In this document: one piece after another, positions 24,388 through 32,887 of the stretch | Layout: each line of letters opens with the position of its first letter | How positions within the stretch are numbered: position 1 is the stretch's first letter | The notes under the pieces: generated by a model | The model's input: the letters and a program-made list of their open reading frames with translations, nothing else | Databases searched by the model: none | What the model was told of the DNA's origin: nothing | Assembly: GCA_964364885.1 (NCBI GenBank) | Contig: CAYIOA010000004.1 | Span: 1-37,615, forward strand | Length of the DNA: 37,615 nt | From: UBA73 sp964364885 | Lineage (GTDB): Archaea; Nanobdellota; Nanobdellia; Pacearchaeales; GW2011-AR1 | Reading direction: 5' to 3' | Made by a program: the position numbers and the translations under genes

Positions 24388-25305
24388 ATGGGCGAGACAT
24401 TAAGAAATACAATTTGCAGAATTTCACAAGAGCACATAGAAAAAAACAACGGCACAATTTTAGGAGAATGTTTAATCGACGGAGGAAGAGTAAGGGGAAC
24501 TGTGCCTGATATACCAGAGCATCCAGGTATAATGGAATCTCCTATGTCTGATTTGGCAATAGGTTACGTGGCTTGTGGCCATGCTCTCGCAGGAAGAAAG
24601 CCAATATTAGTAGTGCGCTTTCAAGGATTTAATTGGTTCAATATTATAGGCTCAGCCAATTATGCAGCAAAATCAAAAGAGATGTCAGGAATTCCATGTC
24701 CAATTTTTATACGCTCAGTCGCAATGGACGGTGGCTTCGGACCAGTTGCCTCAGGCAGCCATTATGGCCTTATTTATAGAATGCCCGGCATAAAAATTGC
24801 CGCTCCTTCAACGCCAAAAGAATATGAATCTGTATGGAACAATTTTATTGAAACTAATGATCCTATTTACGTAAGCGAGCACAGAGCTACATGGGATATA
24901 GATTATGAACTCGAGGATAGTATAGAAAAAAAGGCAGATATCACAATTTTATCAATATCTTCAACAAGACTTAACGCTTTAAATGCAAAAAAAAGACTCT
25001 CTGATGAGGGTATAACAACCAATCTCATTCATCTACCCTGGATAAAACCACTTGATTTAAACAAAAAAAACGATTTAATTTTAGAATCTCTGCTTGATTC
25101 TAAATATGGCGGATTGGTTACAGAGGGAGACTATCCAGCAGCCGCAGCAAAAAATATAGCTTATGATTTAATGCATAAAACAGGAAAAAGGGTTTATGCT
25201 CTAGGTTTGGAAGAAAAAACAGCTGGTTTTGCTCCGCATTTAGATAATTTTCCAGCAACACCAGAAAGAATTTATAATAAAATTAAAGAGATAGTCTGTG
25301 AATAA
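24388..25305 (+). CDS. Thiamine-diphosphate E1 component, beta subunit
   Basis: The 305-residue protein is the partner of the preceding gene, with the transketolase pyrimidine-binding and C-terminal domains: GYVACGHALAGRKPILVV, FGPVASGSHYGLIYRMPGIK and LPWIKPLDL. At the place where E1-beta subunits have the ThDP-activating Glu (TPxxE) it reads SPMSD, so Asp55 may replace Glu; this alignment is by eye. The C-terminal region (VTEGDYPAAAAKNIAYDL, then PHLDNFPATPERI) fits the family. The alpha and beta genes form a two-gene unit. Confidence 0.85.
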   Translation: MGETLRNTICRISQEHIEKNNGTILGECLIDGGRVRGTVPDIPEHPGIMESPMSDLAIGYVACGHALAGRKPILVVRFQGFNWFNIIGSANYAAKSKEMSGIPCPIFIRSVAMDGGFGPVASGSHYGLIYRMPGIKIAAPSTPKEYESVWNNFIETNDPIYVSEHRATWDIDYELEDSIEKKADITILSISSTRLNALNAKKRLSDEGITTNLIHLPWIKPLDLNKKNDLILESLLDSKYGGLVTEGDYPAAAAKNIAYDLMHKTGKRVYALGLEEKTAGFAPHLDNFPATPERIYNKIKEIVCE

Positions 25306-25312
25306 CAAAAAA

Positions 25313-25323
25313 TATTTATAAGG
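25313..25323 (+). promoter_or_regulatory. TATA box of DJ-1/cupin/HAD unit
   Basis: TATTTATAAGG is centred 24 bp before the ATG at 25342. The AAGGAG it ends in lies 16 bp or more from the ATG, too far for a ribosome binding site. Confidence 0.55.
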
Positions 25324-25341
25324 AGTCCGCATTGCCGTATC

Positions 25342-25860
25342 ATGAAAAAAGCATTAATCTTAACAGGAAAATTCGTGCAGGACCACGAGTTTATTTATCC
25401 ATACTATAGGTTGCAAGAAGAAGGCTTCCAGGTTACAGTTGCAACAGAAGACGGAAAAGAAACAGTTGGAATTTTAGGAACAAAAATACCAGTAAGTTCA
25501 TCTGTTGAAAACATAAACCCGGAAGACTACGACCTCTTGGTATTGCCAGGCGGAGCAAAAGCAATGGAATACATGAGACAGAACAAAGAGATTATAAAAA
25601 TAATTTCAGATTGGAACACGAAGGGCAAGGTGATATCAGCAATATGCCATGCTTCCCAGTTGTTAATCTCAGCAAATATAGTGAGAGGAAGAAGACTAAG
25701 CGGATATTATAGCATTAAAGATGACATTAATAATGCCGGAGCAGAATACATAGATGCCCCATTTGTAACAGATGGAAATCTGATAACCTCCCCCCACTAC
25801 AAGCATCTTGGTCCATGGATGAAAGAAACCTTCAGAGTTTTCACGGAAAAAAATGATTAA
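25342..25860 (+). CDS. DJ-1/PfpI family protein
   Basis: The 172-residue single domain has the nucleophile elbow AICHAS (Cys102, His103), conserved Glu16 in QDHEFIYP, LLVLPGGAKAMEYM, and the C-terminal LITSPHYKHLGPWM. Members act as deglycases/glyoxalases, chaperones or proteases (PfpI). The expected Cys-His-Glu set is present, so it is probably catalytic. It overlaps the cupin gene by 8 bp. A housekeeping role in removing reactive carbonyls made during sugar chemistry is inferred. Confidence 0.87.
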   Translation: MKKALILTGKFVQDHEFIYPYYRLQEEGFQVTVATEDGKETVGILGTKIPVSSSVENINPEDYDLLVLPGGAKAMEYMRQNKEIIKIISDWNTKGKVISAICHASQLLISANIVRGRRLSGYYSIKDDINNAGAEYIDAPFVTDGNLITSPHYKHLGPWMKETFRVFTEKND

Positions 25861-26629
25861 AACAATAACAAACTCAGAATTTGATAATGAAAAAATAGCA
25901 AAAATTCTTACGCCAATAGACGAGCAATTACAAAATTATGATTTTTCTAAAGTAGTTGTCAAGAAGCCCTGGGGCTACGAGTATCTCATGTATCAGAATA
26001 ATAACCTCTCAATTTGGATACTTCATATCAAAAAAGAATTTTCAACTTCTATGCACTGCCATCTAAAGAAGAAAACAGCCTTGTTTGTTTTATACGGAGA
26101 GGTTGTTTGCACAACATTGCAGGATGGTTTAAAGCTGAATGAAGGAGACGGATTAATTTTAAGCAGGAAAGTCTTCCATTCAACACAAGCTCTGTCAGAA
26201 AACGGAGCAATTATAATGGAAGTTGAAGTGCCTTCAAGAAAAACAGATCTTCTAAGACTGTCAGATTCATACGGAAGAGAAGCAAAAGGATATGAGTCTG
26301 AAGATTACATCTCGTCAGATTTGTCAGAATTTTCCTATGTCTCATTCAGTGAAAGAGAGTTTGACATGATTAAGAAAATTAGAAACGCAGAAATTTGTCT
26401 AAAAAATTTCAATGAGGATGCGTCAATGAGAGATTACTTCAGCAAAGAAAAAAATGGAATCGGAGTTGTCTTGGAAGGAAAGTTAGTCAATGATTCTGAC
26501 GGAAAATATTTTGAAATTGGAGATATTTTTCAGCTAAACGCTCTTAAAGAAATAGAAAACATGATTGTAATAGGAGCAACAACAATATTAAAAATAAACA
26601 AACCCTCTAATGAAAGCTATTCTATTTGA
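25853..26629 (+). CDS. Cupin-domain protein, mannose-6-phosphate-isomerase-like
   Basis: The 258-residue protein has a first cupin (about residues 30-135) with KPWGYEYLMYQ, metal-ligand type MHCH and VLYGEVVCTT, and a Glu/His-containing second motif (GLILSRKVFHSTQALS). A second, weaker cupin-like half spans about 180-255 (GVVLEGKLVNDSDGKYFEIGD). WGYE plus HxH is typical of type II phosphomannose isomerase and related sugar-phosphate or NDP-sugar cupins, so an isomerase or epimerase role on a sugar phosphate is plausible. Its end overlaps the HAD gene by 20 bp. Confidence 0.72.
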   Translation: MIKTITNSEFDNEKIAKILTPIDEQLQNYDFSKVVVKKPWGYEYLMYQNNNLSIWILHIKKEFSTSMHCHLKKKTALFVLYGEVVCTTLQDGLKLNEGDGLILSRKVFHSTQALSENGAIIMEVEVPSRKTDLLRLSDSYGREAKGYESEDYISSDLSEFSYVSFSEREFDMIKKIRNAEICLKNFNEDASMRDYFSKEKNGIGVVLEGKLVNDSDGKYFEIGDIFQLNALKEIENMIVIGATTILKINKPSNESYSI

Positions 26630-27251
26630 TTACGACGGCGTTTTAGTAGACTCAATGGAGCACAATTACACTGCTTGGAAGCGTTCTTTTAATAGTTTCG
26701 GAGTTAATCTGGAAAGAGAAGATTATTTTCCACTTGAAGGAGCTCAGCTAAGGCAGGTCGCTGATTCTATTTCAAAAAAGTATAACAAAAAATTAGATCC
26801 AGAGAAAATAATAAGCTTAAAAGAAAAATTTTTCAAGGAAACTTACAGATTCGCGCTCTATTCAGGAGTTGAAGAGTTAATAATGGTTCTAAAAGAAAAA
26901 CAAGTGCCTATGGCTATAGTTTCAGCAGCTCGCAGAGAGCGAATGCTTAGCACAACCCCTCTTTCTTTTTTAAAAAATTTTGATTCTATAATAACAGGAG
27001 ATAAAACAGAGAAAGGAAAACCACATCCGGAGCCATATTTAAAAGCGATGTCAGAATTAAAAGTTTCTCCGATAGAATCAATAGTTGTGGAAAACGCGCC
27101 CCTCGGAGTGAAATCTGCAAAGCAAGCAGGAGCTTATTGTATTGCTGTATGCTCTACAATGGACAAGAAATTTTTGCTTGAAGCAGACGAAATAATAAAC
27201 TCATTTAAGGAATTAAAAGAATTAGAAAAGATAAAGAATATTTTTCATTAG
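26610..27251 (+). CDS. HAD-superfamily phosphatase/phosphomutase
   Basis: The 213-residue HAD (subfamily IA) has motif I DYDGVLVDS (Asp7, Asp9), motif II Ser in AIVSAA, motif III Lys in GKPHPEPY and motif IV VVENAPLGVKSAKQAG. The GKPxPEPY and VVENAPLG pattern is shared by beta-phosphoglucomutase and phosphoglycolate/sugar phosphatases. Overlap with the cupin gene suggests both act on one sugar phosphate. Its stop overlaps the convergent HddC-CBS-HddA gene by 4 bp. Confidence 0.82.
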   Translation: MKAILFDYDGVLVDSMEHNYTAWKRSFNSFGVNLEREDYFPLEGAQLRQVADSISKKYNKKLDPEKIISLKEKFFKETYRFALYSGVEELIMVLKEKQVPMAIVSAARRERMLSTTPLSFLKNFDSIITGDKTEKGKPHPEPYLKAMSELKVSPIESIVVENAPLGVKSAKQAGAYCIAVCSTMDKKFLLEADEIINSFKELKELEKIKNIFH

Positions 27252-29281
27252 GCCCTATTTTTCGAATCCCAAACTCTGGCGCCATTTGATTCAAAGTTAA
27301 AATTAAGAATCTCTCCTCCAGAGTTTTTTAAAGCTCTTGTTAGCTGATTTCTCTTTATAGGAGAGTAAAAGAAAAGAAGGTACCCTCCGCCGCCAGATCC
27401 CAAGAGTCTTCCGCCATAAGCTCCATTCTTCAATCCTGCTTCATAAATGCCGTCTATATTGCTATTAGAGATAATTGGGCTTAGTCTCTTTTTATTGTGC
27501 CATGAAGCATTCAAAAGTCTGCCGACATTTTCTAATTCGTTTCTAAGAAGAGAATCTTTAATTTCAATAGCAATTTGCTTATGTTCGTTTTGTATATTTA
27601 CAATATCTGCTTCATTATTTAAAAATCTCTCTTCCTGGGCTCTATGCTGGTCATCAGAAAAGCGGGACTTGCCGACAAAACACAATAACAAATGATTATT
27701 CAATTCATTTATGACTTCCTCCTTCAATTTCAATGGATAAATTATTGTTTTTTCTTTGTTAAACTCTATAAAATTAAATCCTCCGCTTACAGCAGCATAC
27801 TGGTCCTGCCATCCTCCCTTTATTTTCAATTCCTCGCGCTCTGCCTTATAAGCTAACTCAGCAACCTTATAATCGTCATACTGAATTCCTTGTAAATAGC
27901 TAATCAAAGATACTAAAAGAACAGACAAGCTGGCAGAAGAACCTAAGCCAGTCCCAGGCAGGAGATCATTATGAAGATATAGCTCAAATCCAAAATCAGG
28001 ATTCATTACTTTTATAGCCGCCTTTATCAAATCAAATTTTCCATCATAAGCAAGATCATTTATAGAGTTAGCTATTAATTCTTCTCCCAAGTCAGAATCT
28101 ATATGTATCTTGGAGTCAGCTCTTTTTATTATGGTTCCATGGCAATATTTATTGATAGCTGCATTTATTACAACACCTCCGTGCTTTTCAAAAAAATTAG
28201 GCAAATCTGTCCCGCCTCCGGCAAATCCAATTCTCAAAGGAGATTTCCCTCTAATAACTGGAAATAATTCAGGTTTCACTTTCTCAACATAAAATTCGAC
28301 ATCCTTTATTATTCCATTATCATCAACTATCGGCAAATGCCTTAATCCTGCTCTAAGAATCTCAGAAATCTTATCTTCTTTGTCATTAATGCTGGCTACT
28401 TGAGGATCTCTTACCATGGCTTTATTCAGATCATCATCGAAATTACCTCCCTTAAGCATGTATTCTTTCATTAGCCTGTCATTAAATACTCCAAGAAGTT
28501 TTTTCTTCTCATCGCTAACAAGTATCAAGTCAACACCATTCTTAGAAATTCTTTTTATTGCCTCTCTGACACTATCACTTTCTTTTAATGTGATGCTATC
28601 AAGAAAATTCTGTTTGAATTGAAAATACGTTTCAGGCCGCCCTATATCAATAAAATATCCTTCGTGCTCATATCCCCATAAAAGCTTTTCTTTTAGGAGT
28701 TTTGGGAATATTTCTCTTTCTAAGGAGACATTTTTCTCAGGTTCTATATAGCTAAAAATCTCTGGCTCGAAAAGGTAAACCCCTGAATTAACCAGCGCTT
28801 CTCCCTCTCCTTTCTTTTCCATAAAATCAACTATCTTTCCTTCATTAATGGAAATTACTCCATAATTTCCTCCGTCTGAAGACTTTGTTATAGCAATGCT
28901 TGCTTTGCTTCTTTTAGACTTATGAAAATCAATGAACTCGTGCAAATTCAGGTTAGAGTAAGTATCTCCATTTAGCACAAGGAAGCTGTTGTCAATGTAC
29001 CTTTCTGCTTTTTTTATTGCTCCTCCTGTTCCAAGAGGGATTTCTTCTTCAGAATAAGTTATATCTACTCCCCATCTTTGCCCATTGCCAAAATAAGACT
29101 TGATTTTATTCGCCATATGATGGACAGCAATTATTATCTCTCTTATTCCATTCTCCTTAAGAAAGCGTATTTGGTGCTCTAAAAACGGCTTTCCAGCAAT
29201 AGAAGCCATTGGCTTTGGCACATCTGATACAACTGGTCTCAAGCGCGTTCCAAAACCACCTGCAAGAATTATAGCTTTCAT
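27248..29281 (-). CDS. Trifunctional-type fusion: sugar nucleotidyltransferase - CBS pair - GHMP kinase (HddC/HddA-like)
   Basis: Three parts are readable in 677 residues. Residues 1-228 are an NTP-transferase with ILAGGFGTRLRP, PKPM and LNGDTYSN. Residues about 232-335 look like a pair of CBS motifs (DLILVSDEKKKLLGVFNDRL; HLPIVDDNGIIKDV). Residues 345-677 are a GHMP kinase with PLRIGFAGGGTDLP, PGTGLGSSAS (442-451) and RLLGSGGGGYLL. The N-terminal part resembles HddC (D-glycero-alpha-D-manno-heptose-1-phosphate guanylyltransferase) and the C-terminal part HddA (heptose-7-phosphate 1-kinase), two enzymes of GDP-heptose synthesis that are usually separate. The bisphosphatase between them is encoded just upstream (GmhB-like). 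Fucokinase/GDP-fucose pyrophosphorylase-like use is the alternative. Confidence 0.85.
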   Translation of the reverse strand: MKAIILAGGFGTRLRPVVSDVPKPMASIAGKPFLEHQIRFLKENGIREIIIAVHHMANKIKSYFGNGQRWGVDITYSEEEIPLGTGGAIKKAERYIDNSFLVLNGDTYSNLNLHEFIDFHKSKRSKASIAITKSSDGGNYGVISINEGKIVDFMEKKGEGEALVNSGVYLFEPEIFSYIEPEKNVSLEREIFPKLLKEKLLWGYEHEGYFIDIGRPETYFQFKQNFLDSITLKESDSVREAIKRISKNGVDLILVSDEKKKLLGVFNDRLMKEYMLKGGNFDDDLNKAMVRDPQVASINDKEDKISEILRAGLRHLPIVDDNGIIKDVEFYVEKVKPELFPVIRGKSPLRIGFAGGGTDLPNFFEKHGGVVINAAINKYCHGTIIKRADSKIHIDSDLGEELIANSINDLAYDGKFDLIKAAIKVMNPDFGFELYLHNDLLPGTGLGSSASLSVLLVSLISYLQGIQYDDYKVAELAYKAEREELKIKGGWQDQYAAVSGGFNFIEFNKEKTIIYPLKLKEEVINELNNHLLLCFVGKSRFSDDQHRAQEERFLNNEADIVNIQNEHKQIAIEIKDSLLRNELENVGRLLNASWHNKKRLSPIISNSNIDGIYEAGLKNGAYGGRLLGSGGGGYLLFFYSPIKRNQLTRALKNSGGEILNFNFESNGARVWDSKNRA

Positions 29282-29352
29282 TTTCTCTTTTTCAATAAAA
29301 TTACTATGAAAATCCCATTTTAAAAAGATGTATATAGTATTTTGCCATTATT

Positions 29353-29913
29353 CTATTCTCTCGCTATAATATTTCTAACAGCATAAAGAAGGTTTTTTTC
29401 TTCATAATCAGGAGTACATTCGTATGCTCCATCTTCCCCCCTATAACCGGTATGCACAACTATTGTTTTGCACCCTGCTCTTTTTCCTGCTAAAATGTCT
29501 GAAGTTTTATCTCCGACCATAAAACATCTAGATATATCCTTAATATTAAGCTCTCTCTGCGCTTCAAAAATCATTCCGGGTTTGGGCTTTCTGCATTCAC
29601 ATTCTCTAGTATACTTAGGATTATCCCCAATATTTGGATGATGCGGGCAATAATATACTCTATCTAGTCTAGCCCCATTTTTTTCAAGAAGTTGCATAAG
29701 ATACTTGCTCATTTCCTCAACTTCCGCAATACTGCACATTCCTCTTGCAACAACCGACTGGTTCGTAACAGCTACAACTCCAATTCTCTTTTCATTTAAA
29801 ATTTTAATTGCTTCAGCAGAACCATTAATTAATTCTAAGTCATTCTCTCTGTGTAAATAATTCTTTTCCTTGCAGATTACCCCATCCCTGTCCAGAAAAA
29901 CAATTCTCTCCAT
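29353..29913 (-). CDS. gmhB: D-glycero-D-manno-heptose-1,7-bisphosphate phosphatase-like (GmhB family)
   Basis: The 186-residue HAD-IIIA phosphatase has FLDRDGVI (Asp8, Asp10), VTNQSVVARG, the zinc-binding loop CPHHP...CEC (Cys89, His91, Cys105, Cys107), KPKPGM and MVGDKTSDI. All catalytic and zinc residues of GmhB are present. It would remove the 7-phosphate from heptose-1,7-bisphosphate between the kinase and guanylyltransferase steps of the fused protein encoded next. Histidinol-phosphate phosphatase of the same family is an alternative. The gene follows the epimerase by 1 bp. The sedoheptulose-7-phosphate isomerase GmhA is not in this window. Confidence 0.87.
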   Translation of the reverse strand: MERIVFLDRDGVICKEKNYLHRENDLELINGSAEAIKILNEKRIGVVAVTNQSVVARGMCSIAEVEEMSKYLMQLLEKNGARLDRVYYCPHHPNIGDNPKYTRECECRKPKPGMIFEAQRELNIKDISRCFMVGDKTSDILAGKRAGCKTIVVHTGYRGEDGAYECTPDYEEKNLLYAVRNIIARE

Positions 29914-29914
29914 T

Positions 29915-30862
29915 TTAAATGTTTTTATAAGGGTTGTTCTTCAACAAAATAGAATATCCTTTAATCAGCTCTTTTATCCCATATTCAAGAGAATACTCCG
30001 GAATAAAACCAGTCCTCATAATTTTTTGGTTGGAAACAATATAATTCCTTTTGTCAGGATCTTCCCCAACTTCCATGTAGATTATTTCAAATTTCGGAAT
30101 ATATTTTTTTACAAGTTCAGCAAGTTCAGCTTTCGATAAATTTGCTTCTTCCAGACCAACATTATATGCATTGCTCTTCATAGACTCAAAGTTTTCAATG
30201 CAATGCTCAAACGCTCTGGCAACATCTTTGATATGAATAAAGTTTCTCTTGAAATCTTTTTCATAGATTACTATATATCCATCAGTCATTGCTTTATAAA
30301 CAAAATCATTAACAAGCAGGTCATTTCTCATTCTCGGCGAGTTTCCGAATACTGTTGCAAGGCGTAGCGTAATTGCCGGCTTTTCAGAATTCAATAAGTG
30401 CTTCTCAGCAGCGCATTTAGTTTTTCCGTATATCGATATAGGTTCGAGCGGAGTTTCTTCAGTGCAGAACATCTCTCCAGATTTAGCTCCATAACCGCTG
30501 TTGGTATTCGGAAATATCAATAATTGCTCACTGCTTCTAATTTCATTAATCAAAAAAATAGCATCTCTATTGATAGACTCCGCGTCCATCGGCTTCAAAT
30601 CACACGCAGGCATTCCAACAATAGCTGCAAGAGGAATAATAACATCAAATTTAGGAACCAGATTCTCAAGCAAGGTCCTGTTTCTAACATCACCATAAAC
30701 AAACTCAAAATCTTGATGAGAAGCATATTGAAACAAGGATTTTTGACCGTAACTCAAGTTATCCAGGCAAGTTACTTTATATCCTTTTTCTAGAAAATGC
30801 CCAATAAGAACACTGCCCAGATACCCTGCCCCGCCAGTTATCAATATGCTCTTTTTATACAT
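29915..30862 (-). CDS. NAD-dependent nucleotide-sugar epimerase/reductase (extended SDR)
   Basis: The 315-residue protein starts at the ATG at 30862; a TTG at 30865 is also possible, and a TATA box lies 26 bp before 30862. It shows ILITGGAGYLGSVL, LAAIVGMPACD, active-site IYGKTK (YxxxK), RLATVFGNSPRMR and NFIHIKDVARAFEHC. This is the profile of GDP/NDP-sugar C-3/C-5 epimerases or 4-reductases. Within the heptose operon it probably acts on the GDP-heptose or its 4-keto derivative (inferred). Confidence 0.85.
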   Translation of the reverse strand: MYKKSILITGGAGYLGSVLIGHFLEKGYKVTCLDNLSYGQKSLFQYASHQDFEFVYGDVRNRTLLENLVPKFDVIIPLAAIVGMPACDLKPMDAESINRDAIFLINEIRSSEQLLIFPNTNSGYGAKSGEMFCTEETPLEPISIYGKTKCAAEKHLLNSEKPAITLRLATVFGNSPRMRNDLLVNDFVYKAMTDGYIVIYEKDFKRNFIHIKDVARAFEHCIENFESMKSNAYNVGLEEANLSKAELAELVKKYIPKFEIIYMEVGEDPDKRNYIVSNQKIMRTGFIPEYSLEYGIKELIKGYSILLKNNPYKNI

Positions 30863-30882
30863 CAAACTTACTCTTAAATGAT

Positions 30883-30892
30883 ATTTATAAAG
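30883..30892 (-). promoter_or_regulatory. TATA box within the heptose operon
   Basis: ATTTATAAAG on the plus strand (CTTTATAAAT on the minus strand), centred 25-26 bp upstream of the ATG at 30862. It would allow the epimerase, GmhB and kinase genes to be transcribed apart from the dehydratase gene. Confidence 0.55.
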
Positions 30893-30906
30893 AATATGTT
30901 TGTTTA

Positions 30907-31899
30907 CTATATGCGATATTTCTTTGCTTCATTTCTGCAATAATCCAGCAGATATTGAATTGTTTCTTCAAAGCTATATTTTGGCTTCCATCCTGTTTCT
31001 TTTTCAAATTTTGAGGTATCAACTACCTGAAGTACAGAATCACTAATTCTAAGCAGTTTCGGATCTAATCTTGAAGGTATCTCAGTTTTTGCAAGACTCT
31101 TAAGTAAATCTAGAAACTCTCCGACAGTTTTAACAGTTTTCCCGGATATATTATAAATCTCTCCAGTCCGGCACTTGTTTAATGCAGTCCAATATGCATC
31201 GACTGAGTCTCTAACATCTATTAATGTCCTGGTAGATTTCAAATTTCCATGCAGAAGTTCTTTTTGCAGCCCCTCCTCAATTCTCGCAACCTGCATTGCA
31301 AACGAAGTAGAAAATAAATCCTTCCTTCTAGGATTAATATAAGAAAACATTCTTGTTACAATATTTTTCATACCATAACTTTTAAAATATATATAAGCTA
31401 ATTTTTCTTGATATAATTTTGAAGCAGCATAAGGATTAACAGGATTAGTCTGATGATTTTCTGTTATCGGCATTTGCTCCTGAGGAATTTGCCCATAAAC
31501 TTCCGGCGTGCTGGTTATCAAAATATAAGGGTCTATTTCTGCCTGCCTTACTGCCTCAAATAGATTCGCACTGCTCATAATATTATTATAAGTTACAAAA
31601 AGAGGCATATCAAAAGAGCCCTTTACTTCTGCATAAGAGGCTAAATGAAAAATTCCGTCCGGCTTGACAATCTTTAATATCTTTAAAATAGAGCTGAAGT
31701 CATTCATATCGCATCTATGGAGAACTACTTTATCTGCAATGCCTTTAATATTCTCGCTGGGAAGAGTTCCATAGCTTCTGCTTATTCCATGAACTTCCAC
31801 TTCAGGGTGATTATTAACAATGTACTCTGCCAGTTGGCTTCCGCCAGTGCCAGTAAGACCTGTTATAAGAATTCTTTTTATATTCCTCTCAGGTTCCAT
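30907..31899 (-). CDS. GDP-mannose-4,6-dehydratase-like enzyme
   Basis: The 330-residue protein has the NAD(P) loop LITGLTGTGGSQLAEYI, the RCDMNDFSSIL acidic region, HLASYAEVKGSFDMP, the TxE dehydratase motif STPEVYG, YAASK (YxxxK) and RMFSYINPRRKD. These are the hallmarks of the GMD family, which makes GDP-4-keto-6-deoxymannose; the related DmhA uses GDP-manno-heptose. Beside GDP-heptose genes either substrate is possible. Its product would be the substrate of the ColD-type dehydratase at 32888. It has a TATA box 25 bp upstream. Confidence 0.86.
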   Translation of the reverse strand: MEPERNIKRILITGLTGTGGSQLAEYIVNNHPEVEVHGISRSYGTLPSENIKGIADKVVLHRCDMNDFSSILKILKIVKPDGIFHLASYAEVKGSFDMPLFVTYNNIMSSANLFEAVRQAEIDPYILITSTPEVYGQIPQEQMPITENHQTNPVNPYAASKLYQEKLAYIYFKSYGMKNIVTRMFSYINPRRKDLFSTSFAMQVARIEEGLQKELLHGNLKSTRTLIDVRDSVDAYWTALNKCRTGEIYNISGKTVKTVGEFLDLLKSLAKTEIPSRLDPKLLRISDSVLQVVDTSKFEKETGWKPKYSFEETIQYLLDYCRNEAKKYRI

Positions 31900-31918
31900 G
31901 ACAGAAAGCCCATTTCAA

Positions 31919-31928
31919 ATTTTATAAG
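31919..31928 (-). promoter_or_regulatory. TATA box of GMD-like gene
   Basis: ATTTTATAAG on the plus strand (CTTATAAAAT on the minus strand), centred 25 bp from the ATG at 31899. Confidence 0.55.
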
Positions 31929-31955
31929 TATATATATATTCTAGAATAATAATAC

Positions 31956-31963
31956 TTTTTAAC
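31956..31963 (+). promoter_or_regulatory. TATA box of RmlD-like gene
   Basis: TTTTTAAC is centred about 24 bp before the ATG at 31984 and only about 12 bp before the ATG at 31972, so it favours 31984. Confidence 0.5.
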
Positions 31964-31983
31964 TCCGCAAAATGATGGTTGAA

Positions 31984-32850
31984 ATGAATAAAATTCTTAT
32001 AACCGGTGCATCCGGAAGAATAGGAAAAGGAGTATTAGAAAACCTAGATTATTTATTTGATTCGTCTGCCAAAATAGATTTGTTGCAAAACAAAAACCCG
32101 ATTCAACTGGGAAGCTCAAGACACAACTGTGAAATAATTAATAATCTTTCTAAAAATAAGTATCATTTTGCCTTACATCTAGCTGCAAATGCAGATGCAG
32201 CTTATTGTGCAAAACCGGAGAATAGAGCGGTTGTTTGGGAAGCAAATGTTGGATTAACTGGAAGAGTTTGCGATGTCGCAGACAATGTTATATTTGTCTC
32301 TACAGACCAAGTTACCGGCAGCACACCATTAAACGAAGGATTGTGCGAGTATGATGCTCCAAATCCTTGCAGTATTTATGGGAAAAGTAAGTTAGATGGA
32401 GAGAAAGTCGTCCTTGAGAATGAAGGAAATGTTGTAAGAATCGGAACTATGCTCGGGGTTAGTAACAGATTAGTAGATCATGCAGTTGAGGTTATATTAG
32501 GAAGAAGCAAATTAGAATTTTTTACAAACGATTATTTAAGACCTACTTCTCTTGCGGATTTTTTAGAAACTCTAAAAGCAGTGGTAGCATCCGGAGCGAA
32601 ACAAAGAATATATCACGCAGAATGCAGAGGAAAAATTTTCTCAAGATACGAAATAGCAGACAGAGTTTTACAAGAATGTCTGGAAAGAAATTTGCCTGTC
32701 CACGTTAAAGAAGTTATTGGCTGTGAAAATGAAAATCCCAGAAGACTTGTTTTGAACACTGAATGCACTGAAAAAGAGCTTGCTCTGCACTTTAGCGATT
32801 CTGAGCAGGCATTAGACAAACATATCAAGAAGAAGATTGCACAATTATAA
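31984..32850 (+). CDS. RmlD-like 4-ketosugar reductase (extended SDR)
   Basis: The 288-residue protein starts MNKILITGASGRIG; an ATG at 31972 would add four residues. Further motifs are LHLAANADAAYCAKPE, FVSTDQVTGS, IYGKSKLDGEK (YxxxK) and DYLRPTSLADFLE. The order and length fit dTDP-4-dehydrorhamnose reductase (RmlD) and its relatives that reduce 4-keto-deoxysugars. No RmlA/B/C genes are near, so the substrate is more likely the GDP-4-keto-deoxysugar made by the divergent GMD-like enzyme (inferred). Confidence 0.83.
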   Translation: MNKILITGASGRIGKGVLENLDYLFDSSAKIDLLQNKNPIQLGSSRHNCEIINNLSKNKYHFALHLAANADAAYCAKPENRAVVWEANVGLTGRVCDVADNVIFVSTDQVTGSTPLNEGLCEYDAPNPCSIYGKSKLDGEKVVLENEGNVVRIGTMLGVSNRLVDHAVEVILGRSKLEFFTNDYLRPTSLADFLETLKAVVASGAKQRIYHAECRGKIFSRYEIADRVLQECLERNLPVHVKEVIGCENENPRRLVLNTECTEKELALHFSDSEQALDKHIKKKIAQL

Positions 32851-32856
32851 CAACAA

Positions 32857-32867
32857 TTTTTATAAAC
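32857..32867 (+). promoter_or_regulatory. TATA box of ColD-type dehydratase unit
   Basis: TTTTTATAAAC is centred 25-26 bp before the ATG at 32888, which decides that start over upstream in-frame codons that would overlap the previous gene. Confidence 0.65.
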
Positions 32868-32887
32868 TACAATTAATCTCTTTATTT

